Positions 16,558 through 22,873 of a DNA stretch of 28,569 nt are shown here, in pieces. Made by a program: the position numbers and the translations under genes. The stretch spans positions 1 through 28,569 of the forward strand of contig CAZIHO010000034.1 of the NCBI GenBank assembly GCA_964538875.1, written 5' to 3'. Source of the DNA: CAZIHO01 sp964538875. Lineage in GTDB: Bacteria > Pseudomonadota > Gammaproteobacteria > Chromatiales > Chromatiaceae. The notes below the pieces were generated by a model. It saw only the letters and a list, made by a program, of their open reading frames with translations, made no database searches and had not been told where the DNA came from. The stretch's first letter is position 1. Every line of letters begins with the position of its first letter.

Positions 16558-17750
16558 GACGAGGCATGACTCGACTGCTGGGTTTGGCGCTGCTGGCCGG
16601 GCTGCTCCCGGCAGCAGCCTGGACGGCGGACGCGGATTGCGCGGTGCGGGGCACCGGCGATTTGGGTCTGGTGGTGGAGCGGGCCCAAGGCAGCCTGCTG
16701 CTGATCGAAACCAGCGGCAACAGCGCCCTGGGGCGCATTGAGGGGCTGGGCGACCTGTCCCATGCGTCGCTGGTCTATGGCCGGGATCAACGTCATGCCT
16801 TCGTGTTCGGCCGGGACGGCGGCCTGTCCAAGGTGGATCTGCTGTGCCGCCGCCTGGTGAAGCGGATAGTCCAGTCCGGCAACAGCATCGGCGGCGCCAT
16901 TTCCCAGGACGGCCGCCTAGTGGCGGTGTCTAACTATGAACCCGGCGGCGTGCGGATTTTCGATGCCGGCAGCCTGGATCTGGTGGCGGACCTGCCCGCT
17001 GAGTACGGTGATGGCAAGCTGTCCAAAGTGGTGGGGCTGGTGGACGCCCCCGGCAAGAAATTCGTCTACAGCCTGTGGGACGGGGCGGAAATCCGGGTCG
17101 CGGACCTGAGCGATCCCGCCAAGCCCCAAGTGCGCCGCTTCGAGAATATTGGCCGTCAACCCTACGACGCCTTCCTGACCCCAGACGGCCGCTATTACCT
17201 GGCCGGACTGTACGGCGAGGACGGCCTGGCCCTGTTGGATCTGTGGAACCTGGACGCAGGGGTGCGCCGGGTACTGCCGGATTACGGCCGGGGCGAGCAA
17301 AAGCTGCCGGTATACAAGATGCCCCACCTGGAAGGCTGGACCCTGGCCGGCAACCGGGCCTTTCTGCCGGCGGTGGGACTGCATCAGGTGCTGGTGGTGG
17401 AGGCAGACGGCTGGAAGCCGGCCGGCAAGATCGAGGTCCTCGGCCAGCCAGTGTTCACCCGCGCCAGCCCGGATGGCCGCCGCCTGTGGGTCAACTTCGC
17501 CTTTCCGGATAACGGTAAGGTGCAGATCATCGACACCCGTTCCCTGGCGGTCATCAAGACCCTGGAACCAGGCCCCGGCGTGCTGCACCTGGAGTTTGAG
17601 CCCAGGGGCGAGGAATTGTGGCTATCGGTGCGGGACCGGGACCTGGTGCAGGTGTATGACAGTGAAACCTTCGCTCTGCGTGCGGAACTACCGGCGGACA
17701 AGCCGTCCGGCATCTTCCTCACCCACCGCGCCCTGCAACTGGGGTGGTAG
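16554..17750 (+). CDS. nirF: Heme d1 biosynthesis protein NirF
   Basis: NirF is a periplasmic beta-propeller protein required for heme d1 formation and related to the d1 domain of NirS and NirN. Its exact catalytic role remains debated. The 398-residue product has a signal peptide (LGLALLAGLLPAAAWTADA) and propeller repeats such as GRDGGLSKVDL, GGAISQDGRLVAVSNYEPGGV and FTRASPDGRRLWVNF. The family segments GNSIGGAISQDG, KLSKVVGLVDAPG and LPVYKMPHLEGW are present. No heme c motif occurs, as expected. It overlaps nirC by 4 bases and is followed after 2 bases by nirD. A start at the internal Met5 is possible. Confidence 0.94.
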   Translation: MRRGMTRLLGLALLAGLLPAAAWTADADCAVRGTGDLGLVVERAQGSLLLIETSGNSALGRIEGLGDLSHASLVYGRDQRHAFVFGRDGGLSKVDLLCRRLVKRIVQSGNSIGGAISQDGRLVAVSNYEPGGVRIFDAGSLDLVADLPAEYGDGKLSKVVGLVDAPGKKFVYSLWDGAEIRVADLSDPAKPQVRRFENIGRQPYDAFLTPDGRYYLAGLYGEDGLALLDLWNLDAGVRRVLPDYGRGEQKLPVYKMPHLEGWTLAGNRAFLPAVGLHQVLVVEADGWKPAGKIEVLGQPVFTRASPDGRRLWVNFAFPDNGKVQIIDTRSLAVIKTLEPGPGVLHLEFEPRGEELWLSVRDRDLVQVYDSETFALRAELPADKPSGIFLTHRALQLGW

Positions 17751-17752
17751 CC

Positions 17753-18229
17753 ATGCAACCGGCCCGGCCCAGCCGCTCCCTGAGCGACATTGAGAAACGG
17801 TTGCTGAATGACTTTCAGCAGGGTTTTCCCTTGAGCGAGCGGCCCTTCGCGGAACTGGGCGCCCAACTGGGACTGGACGAGGACCAGGTGCTCACCGCCC
17901 TGCAACGGCTCCAGGCCGAGGGTTACATCACCCGGGTAGGAGCGGTGTTCCGGCCCAACCGGGTCGGGGCCAGCACCCTGGCGGCCCTCGCCGTACCCGA
18001 TGGACGGTTATCCGAGGTGGCGGACCTGGTTAGTGCCTATCCGGAGGTTAACCACAACTACGAACGGGAACATGAGTTCAACCTCTGGTTCGTGGTCACC
18101 GCTGCAGACCGGGCCCGGCTCCGGCAGGTGCTGGAAAACATCCAGGCGGGCAGCGGATTGAAGGTGCTGGATTTGCCCCTTGAAGAAGATTATTTCATTA
18201 ACCTCGGGTTTCCCCTGCAATGGACCTGA
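17753..18229 (+). CDS. nirD: Siroheme decarboxylase subunit NirD
   Basis: NirD is an AsnC/Lrp-fold protein that, with NirL, NirG and NirH, decarboxylates siroheme to 12,18-didecarboxysiroheme in the cytoplasm on the way to heme d1. The 158-residue product starts with a helix-turn-helix-like part (EKRLLNDFQQGFPLSERPFAEL) and contains the NirD-type GAVFRPNRVGASTLAALAVP, YPEVNHNYEREHEFNLWFV and LPLEEDYFINLGFPL. ATG 17753 is preferred over an in-frame GTG 9 bases upstream that lies inside nirF. The fold resembles Lrp regulators but the protein is an enzyme subunit, not a DNA-binding regulator. The end overlaps nirL by 10 bases. Confidence 0.93.
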   Translation: MQPARPSRSLSDIEKRLLNDFQQGFPLSERPFAELGAQLGLDEDQVLTALQRLQAEGYITRVGAVFRPNRVGASTLAALAVPDGRLSEVADLVSAYPEVNHNYEREHEFNLWFVVTAADRARLRQVLENIQAGSGLKVLDLPLEEDYFINLGFPLQWT

Positions 18230-18774
18230 CCGACCGCCTCTTGCTCGATCCCCTGGATCTCCGCCTGGTGGATGCGCTCCAGGATGGGCTGCCCCTGGTA
18301 TCCCGCCCCTACGCGGCGCTGGGGGAACCCCTGGGGCTCACGGAGCCAGAAGTCCGCCGCCGCATCGGCGCCCTGCTCGCCAACGGCATCATGGGCCGCC
18401 TGGGTGTGGTGGTGCGCCACCGGGAACTGGGCTACCTGGCCAACGCCATGGTGGTCTGGGACGTACCGGACCCCTGGGTAGCGGAGGTGGGACGCCTGCT
18501 CGGCGCCCAGCGCGGGGTGAATCTTTGCTACCGGCGCCCGCGCCGCCCGCCGGACTGGCCCTACAACCTATTCAGCATGATCCATGGCCGGGACCGCCCG
18601 GAAGTGCTGGCGCGGCTGCAAGTCCTGATCCGGGAGTGCTGCCTTCAGGAGTTTGACCACCGGGTGCTGTTCAGCCGGCGCCGCTTCAAGCAGCGGGGCG
18701 CCCATTACAGCTGCGCGCCGGCACCCCAAACCCTGGACTTAGTCGGTCTGGAAGCACCTCCATGCGGCACCTGA
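18220..18774 (+). CDS. nirL: Siroheme decarboxylase subunit NirL
   Basis: This 184-residue AsnC/Lrp-fold protein is the probable partner of NirD in siroheme decarboxylation. It shows the L/H-subunit pattern: DGLPLVSRPYAALGEPLG, GRLGVVVRHRELGYLANAMVVWDV, NLCYRRPRRPPDWPYNLFSM and IHGRDRPEVLARL. Its place directly after nirD and before nirG matches the Pseudomonas order D-L-G-H. The C-terminus is about 15 residues longer than usual and rich in Pro and Ala. It overlaps nirD by 10 bases and nirGH by 13 bases, so the three are translationally coupled. L versus H identity rests mainly on position. Confidence 0.88.
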   Translation: MDLTDRLLLDPLDLRLVDALQDGLPLVSRPYAALGEPLGLTEPEVRRRIGALLANGIMGRLGVVVRHRELGYLANAMVVWDVPDPWVAEVGRLLGAQRGVNLCYRRPRRPPDWPYNLFSMIHGRDRPEVLARLQVLIRECCLQEFDHRVLFSRRRFKQRGAHYSCAPAPQTLDLVGLEAPPCGT

Positions 18775-19757
18775 ATGCCCTAGAGCGGGAATTTATCAAC
18801 CGCTTTCAGGGCGGTTTTCCCCTGGCCAGGCGGCCCTTCGCCGAGGTGGGCGCCCTGCTCGGCAGCGACGAGGCGACCCTTTTGGCCACCCTGGAGCGCC
18901 TGCTGGCGGAGGGTTGGCTAAGCCGCTTTGGTCCCCTCTACCAGGCGGAACGCTTGGGGGGCGCTCTGCTATTGGCGGCCATGCAAGTGCCGGAAACCGA
19001 CTTCGAGCGGGTGGCAGCCCAGGTCAACGCCTTTCCCGAAGTGGCCCACAATTACCGCCGCGAACACCGGCTGAACCTCTGGCCGGTACTGGCCACCGAC
19101 AGTCCGGCGGCGCTGGAGCGGGCCATTGCCGCCATCGAATCCGTCACCGGCCTGCCCCTGTACCGCTTCCCCAAGGAGCGGGAGTATTACCTGGGCCTGT
19201 GGCTGGAACTGGACGCCCAGGGCGGCGTGCGTACCCGGCCGGTCCCGGAGGCTCCCGGCGACCAGGCCTATCAGCCGCACCCCCTGGATGGGCCCCTGAT
19301 CGCCGCCACCCAGGCGGGCCTGCCCCTGACGCTTGAGCCCTACGCGACCCTGGCGGCGCGGCTAGGCAGCAGCCCAGACCAGGTGGTGGAGCGCTTCCAG
19401 CATCTGTTGGCGGCGGGCCTGATGCGCCGCATCGGCTTGGTGCCCAACCATTACCGGCTGGGACTCCGGGCCAACGGCATGAGCGTCTGGGACATCCAGG
19501 ACCAGGACCTGGACGCCATCGGCGGCCGTCTGGGCCAACTGGACTACATCAGCCATTGCTACGCCCGGCCCCGGCGCCTGCCCCAATGGCCCTACAACCT
19601 GTTCGCCATGGTGCATGGCCGGGAACGGAGCGAGGTGCTAGCCAAAGTAGCGGACATGGAGCGGCTGGTGGGCGCCCGCAGCCGGGGCCATGACATCCTG
19701 TTCAGCACCTCGGTGCTAAAAAAAACCGGCTGGCGCGGCGTCAACGCCGGGGTCTAA
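18762..19757 (+). CDS. Fused siroheme decarboxylase subunits NirG-NirH
   Basis: This single 331-residue frame contains two AsnC/Lrp-type units. Residues 1-150 match NirG (FINRFQGGFPLARRPFAEVG, WLSRFGPLYQAERLGGALL, FPEVAHNYRREHRLNLW, YRFPKEREYYLGLW). Residues about 174-331 match NirH (AGLPLTLEPYATLAARLG, MRRIGLVPNHYRLGLRANGMSVWD, SHCYARPRRLPQWPYNLFAM, DILFSTSVLKKTG). A Pro/Gly-rich linker at about 151-173 joins them. In Pseudomonas these are two genes; here they make one polypeptide while NirD and NirL stay separate. An unusual Pro108 follows Trp107 where NirD and other NirG proteins have Phe. The fusion is seen directly in the sequence; the function is taken from the family. Confidence 0.92.
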   Translation: MRHLNALEREFINRFQGGFPLARRPFAEVGALLGSDEATLLATLERLLAEGWLSRFGPLYQAERLGGALLLAAMQVPETDFERVAAQVNAFPEVAHNYRREHRLNLWPVLATDSPAALERAIAAIESVTGLPLYRFPKEREYYLGLWLELDAQGGVRTRPVPEAPGDQAYQPHPLDGPLIAATQAGLPLTLEPYATLAARLGSSPDQVVERFQHLLAAGLMRRIGLVPNHYRLGLRANGMSVWDIQDQDLDAIGGRLGQLDYISHCYARPRRLPQWPYNLFAMVHGRERSEVLAKVADMERLVGARSRGHDILFSTSVLKKTGWRGVNAGV

Positions 19758-19781
19758 CCGGCCCACACTGGAGATCAGGCC

Positions 19782-20942
19782 ATGTTTCGCATCAGTCATT
19801 ACCTGCGCGCCCTGACCCAACCGGGTCCAGACCGGGCGCCCCGGCAGCCCAAGGGGCCGGTAGTCATCTGGAACCTGGCCCGGCGTTGCAACCTGACCTG
19901 CCGCCATTGCTATTCCAGTTCCGCCGACCGGGACTTTCCCGGCGAATTGAGCAGCGCGCAGATTTTCGCAGTAATGGATGATTTGCGGGCGTTTGGCGTG
20001 CCGGTGTTGATCCTGTCCGGCGGCGAGCCGCTGCTACACCCGGACCTGCTGCCCATCGCCCGGCGGGCCAAGCAACAGGGCTTCTTCGTGGCCCTGTCCA
20101 GCAACGGCACCTTGATCGACGCCGGCAACATCGGCGCCCTGGCGGAGGTGGGATTCGACTACGTGGGCGTTAGTCTGGACGGTCTGGGCGCCAGCCACGA
20201 CCGCTTCCGGCGCCAGATTGGCGCCTTCGACGCGGCCCTGGCCGGCATCCGGCTATGCGTGGCGGCGGGCCTCAAGGTGGGGCTGAGGTTTACCCTGACC
20301 CAGGACAACGCCCAGGACCTGCCGGCATTGCTCAAACTGATGGACGAGGAAGGTCTGGAAAAATTCTATCTGTCCCACCTGAATTATGCCGGCCGGGGCT
20401 ACACCCACCGGGGCGATGACGCCGGCCACCGCATCACCCGCGACGCCCTGGAGTTGCTGTTCGCCACCGCCTGGCAGGATGCCCAACGGGGCGGCAGCCG
20501 GGACTTCGTGACCGGCAACAACGACGCGGACGGCGTCTATCTGCTGCACTGGCTGGGCGTGCGGCGGCCGGATCTGACGCCACGTTTGGCCGGCCTGCTG
20601 GAACATTGGGGCGGCAACGCCTCCGGCGTCAACATCGCCAACATCGACTCCCAAGGCCAGGTGCATCCGGATTCCATGTGGTGGGACTACGGTCTGGGCA
20701 GCGTCAAGGAACGCCCCTTCTCCGCCATTTGGAGCGATCTGTCCGATCCCCTGATGGCCGGCCTCAAGCAACGGCAGCGGCCCCTGGAAGGCCGCTGCGG
20801 CGCCTGCGCCCACCGCCGTATTTGCAACGGCAACAGCCGCACCCGGGCCTGGCGCCTGACCGGCAATCCCTGGGCGGAGGACCCCGGCTGTTACCTGACC
20901 GACCAGGAAATCGGCCTGGCCACCCAGGCCCTAGCCGGATGA
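19782..20942 (+). CDS. nirJ: Radical SAM heme d1 biosynthesis protein NirJ
   Basis: NirJ is a radical S-adenosylmethionine enzyme that removes the propionate side chains of 12,18-didecarboxysiroheme to give a heme d1 precursor. The 386-residue cytoplasmic protein has the CX3CX2C cluster motif (C36, C40, C43, within ARRCNLTCRHCYSS), LSGGEPLLHPDL for SAM binding, and a C-terminal second-cluster region (C339, C342, C348, C370, within RCGACAHRRICNGNSR). A GGAGATCAGG Shine-Dalgarno lies just before ATG 19782, 24 bases after nirGH. The stop forms ATGA with a possible upstream nirN start. Nothing is missing relative to the family. Confidence 0.96.
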   Translation: MFRISHYLRALTQPGPDRAPRQPKGPVVIWNLARRCNLTCRHCYSSSADRDFPGELSSAQIFAVMDDLRAFGVPVLILSGGEPLLHPDLLPIARRAKQQGFFVALSSNGTLIDAGNIGALAEVGFDYVGVSLDGLGASHDRFRRQIGAFDAALAGIRLCVAAGLKVGLRFTLTQDNAQDLPALLKLMDEEGLEKFYLSHLNYAGRGYTHRGDDAGHRITRDALELLFATAWQDAQRGGSRDFVTGNNDADGVYLLHWLGVRRPDLTPRLAGLLEHWGGNASGVNIANIDSQGQVHPDSMWWDYGLGSVKERPFSAIWSDLSDPLMAGLKQRQRPLEGRCGACAHRRICNGNSRTRAWRLTGNPWAEDPGCYLTDQEIGLATQALAG

Positions 20943-21025
20943 GGGCGCCCCACCCAGATTTTGAATCAGTACAAACCGGCCCGAGGCCCTGGCCGGATCC
21001 CACACAATGGTTAGAGCGACCCCCC

Positions 21026-22660
21026 ATGACCCCGGACCCCAGCAATCTCCCTGCCGCCACCGACCCGGAGCAAGGCGAATCAACCGGCTTGCCCGATGCG
21101 CTGCTGTGGTTGCTGACCAGCGGCCTGTTGGTGCTGGGGCTGCTGACGCCCCTGGGCATCATGGCCCAGGAGCAACCCAGTGTGGCAGACCTGTACCAGA
21201 CCCATTGCGCCTCCTGCCACGGCGCCGACCGCCTGGGGGGCCAGGGGCCGGCCCTGATTCCGGACAATTTCGAGCGCCTGAGCCAGGAGCAAGCCCGGCA
21301 AGTCATCGCCCAGGGCCGGGCCGCGACCCAGATGCCCGCCTTTGCCGACAAGCTCTCGCCGCCCCAGATCGACGCCCTCACCGCCCTGGCCTTCAGCCAG
21401 CCGGACCAGGTGCCGGCCTGGGGCCTGGAGGAAATGGGCCGCAGCCACCAGACCTTGCTGGACCCGGCCAGCCTGCCCGCCAAACCAGTCCATGACGCGG
21501 ATCCCCTCAATCTGTTCGTGGTGGTGGAACTGGGGGATCACCAGATGACCATCCTGGACGGGGACCGCCTGACCCCCCTCACCCGCCTGCCGACCCACCG
21601 GGCCCTGCACGGGGGGCCTAAGTTCTCGCCGGACGGGCGCTTCGTCTATTTCGCGTCCCGGGACGGCTGGATCAGCAAGTTCGATCTGTACAGCCTGAAA
21701 TACCTGGCCGAGATACGGGCCGGCATCAACAGCCGCAACTTGGCGGTGTCCGCCGACGGCCGCTATGTGCTGGTGGGCAATTACCTGCCCCATACCCTGG
21801 TGTTGCTGGACGCCCAGGACCTGCGTCCGATCCGGGTGATTCCGGTCAAGGACGACGAGCGTAGCTCCCGGGTGAGCGCGGTGTATGACGCCGCGCCCCG
21901 GCGCAGCTTCATCGCCGCCCTCAAGGACATTCCGGAGGTCTGGGAAATTCCCTACTCGGACAATCCTCTGCCGGTCTATAACGGCCCCATGCACGACTAT
22001 CGCATGGGCGAAGGGGTGGCCCAGGAACAGAGCCGCTTCCCGGTGCGGCGCATCCGCCTCGGCGACTATCTGGACGACTTTTTCTTCAGTCAGGATTACC
22101 GGCTGTTGCTGGGCGCCGCCCGCACCGCCAAGAATGGCCAGGTGGTGAACCTGGATGCCCGGCAAAAAATCGCCGACCTAGATCTGGGCGGCATGCCCCA
22201 CCTGGGCTCCGGGATCACCTTCGACTACAAGGGGCGCCAGGTACTGGCCAGCCCCAATCTCAAACAGTCAGAAATCAGCATCATCGACATGGAGACCTGG
22301 AAAACCATCAAGCGCATCCCCACCCTGGGTCCCGGCTTCTTCATGCGCAGCCATGAAAAAACCCCCTACGCCTGGGTGGATGTGTCCATGGGCAAGGATA
22401 AGGACGCCATGCACCTGCTAGACAAGCGCAGCCTGGAAATCGCCGCCACCCTGCGGCCCATGCCGGGCAAGACCGCTTCCCATGTGGAATTCGACCGCTA
22501 TGGCAAATACGCCCTGCTCAGCATTTCGGAACTGGACGGCGCCCTCATCGTCTATGACGCCGCCAGTCTGGAAGAGGTCAAACGCATTCCCATGAAAAAG
22601 CCGTCCGGCAAGTACAACGTCCATAACAAAATCACCCGGTCCGCCGGCACCAGCCACTGA
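21026..22660 (+). CDS. nirN: Heme d1 biosynthesis cytochrome NirN (dihydro-heme d1 dehydrogenase)
   Basis: NirN is a periplasmic NirS-like protein that introduces the acrylate double bond of heme d1 and can hand the cofactor to NirS. The 544-residue product has a membrane-type helix at about 24-47, then a cytochrome c domain (CASCH: C61, C64, H65) and a d1-type propeller (GGPKFSPDGRFVYFASRDGW, NSRNLAVSADGRYVLVGNYLP, GGMPHLGSGITFDYKGR, MPGKTASHVEFDRYGKYAL, SGKYNVHNKIT). The start is uncertain. ATG 20939 overlaps the nirJ stop as ATGA and would add 29 residues; ATG 21026 is the next one. Neither gives a typical basic signal n-region. Confidence 0.93.
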   Translation: MTPDPSNLPAATDPEQGESTGLPDALLWLLTSGLLVLGLLTPLGIMAQEQPSVADLYQTHCASCHGADRLGGQGPALIPDNFERLSQEQARQVIAQGRAATQMPAFADKLSPPQIDALTALAFSQPDQVPAWGLEEMGRSHQTLLDPASLPAKPVHDADPLNLFVVVELGDHQMTILDGDRLTPLTRLPTHRALHGGPKFSPDGRFVYFASRDGWISKFDLYSLKYLAEIRAGINSRNLAVSADGRYVLVGNYLPHTLVLLDAQDLRPIRVIPVKDDERSSRVSAVYDAAPRRSFIAALKDIPEVWEIPYSDNPLPVYNGPMHDYRMGEGVAQEQSRFPVRRIRLGDYLDDFFFSQDYRLLLGAARTAKNGQVVNLDARQKIADLDLGGMPHLGSGITFDYKGRQVLASPNLKQSEISIIDMETWKTIKRIPTLGPGFFMRSHEKTPYAWVDVSMGKDKDAMHLLDKRSLEIAATLRPMPGKTASHVEFDRYGKYALLSISELDGALIVYDAASLEEVKRIPMKKPSGKYNVHNKITRSAGTSH

Positions 22661-22671
22661 GGCTGACGGCC

Positions 22672-22860
22672 ATGGGGCAAGTCAGTTGTCTCTACTGCGG
22701 CGGAGCGGTTCCAGAGGAGGCGCCGGTCTGCCCCCACTGCGGTGCCCCGTCCCATTTTCAGCGGGACCGGGCGCGGCGCAGCGCGCCCCGCCGGTTTCTG
22801 GTCTGGTTCTGGCTGCTGGTGGCCGCCTGTCTGGTGCTGGCGGTATGGCTGCCCCGTTGA
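22672..22860 (+). CDS. DnrP-like zinc-ribbon small membrane protein
   Basis: This 62-residue protein has two CXXC knuckles (C6/C9 as CLYC and C20/C23 as CPHC) forming a zinc ribbon, a basic linker (RDRARRSAPRR) and one C-terminal transmembrane helix (FLVWFWLLVAACLVLAVWL). Small proteins of this plan called DnrP are annotated near denitrification genes in Pseudomonas, but their role is unknown. The positive linker predicts a cytoplasmic zinc ribbon. It starts 11 bases after the nirN stop and is probably the last gene of the nir operon. Codon usage is typical of the region, so it is very likely real. Confidence 0.8.
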   Translation: MGQVSCLYCGGAVPEEAPVCPHCGAPSHFQRDRARRSAPRRFLVWFWLLVAACLVLAVWLPR

Positions 22861-22873
22861 GGGGCGGGGCCCC
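22861..22873. other. Short GC hairpin between convergent genes
   Basis: GGGGC and GCCCC flank a three-base loop in the gap between the nir operon end and the convergent GGDEF-EAL gene. There is no T-run. It is at most a weak bidirectional terminator. Confidence 0.25.

Noticed and set aside
17753..19757. Considered NirD, NirL and NirGH as Lrp/AsnC transcription regulators
   Set aside because: The fold is shared, but the specific motifs and the nir context identify siroheme decarboxylase subunits.
20606..20938. Upstream extension of the nirN frame inside nirJ
   Set aside because: The extra residues are a frame-shifted reading of nirJ; real starts are at 20939 or 21026.
21080..22165. A 361-residue open frame on the minus strand
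   Set aside because: It is a shadow of nirN; the plus strand carries clear cytochrome and propeller motifs.
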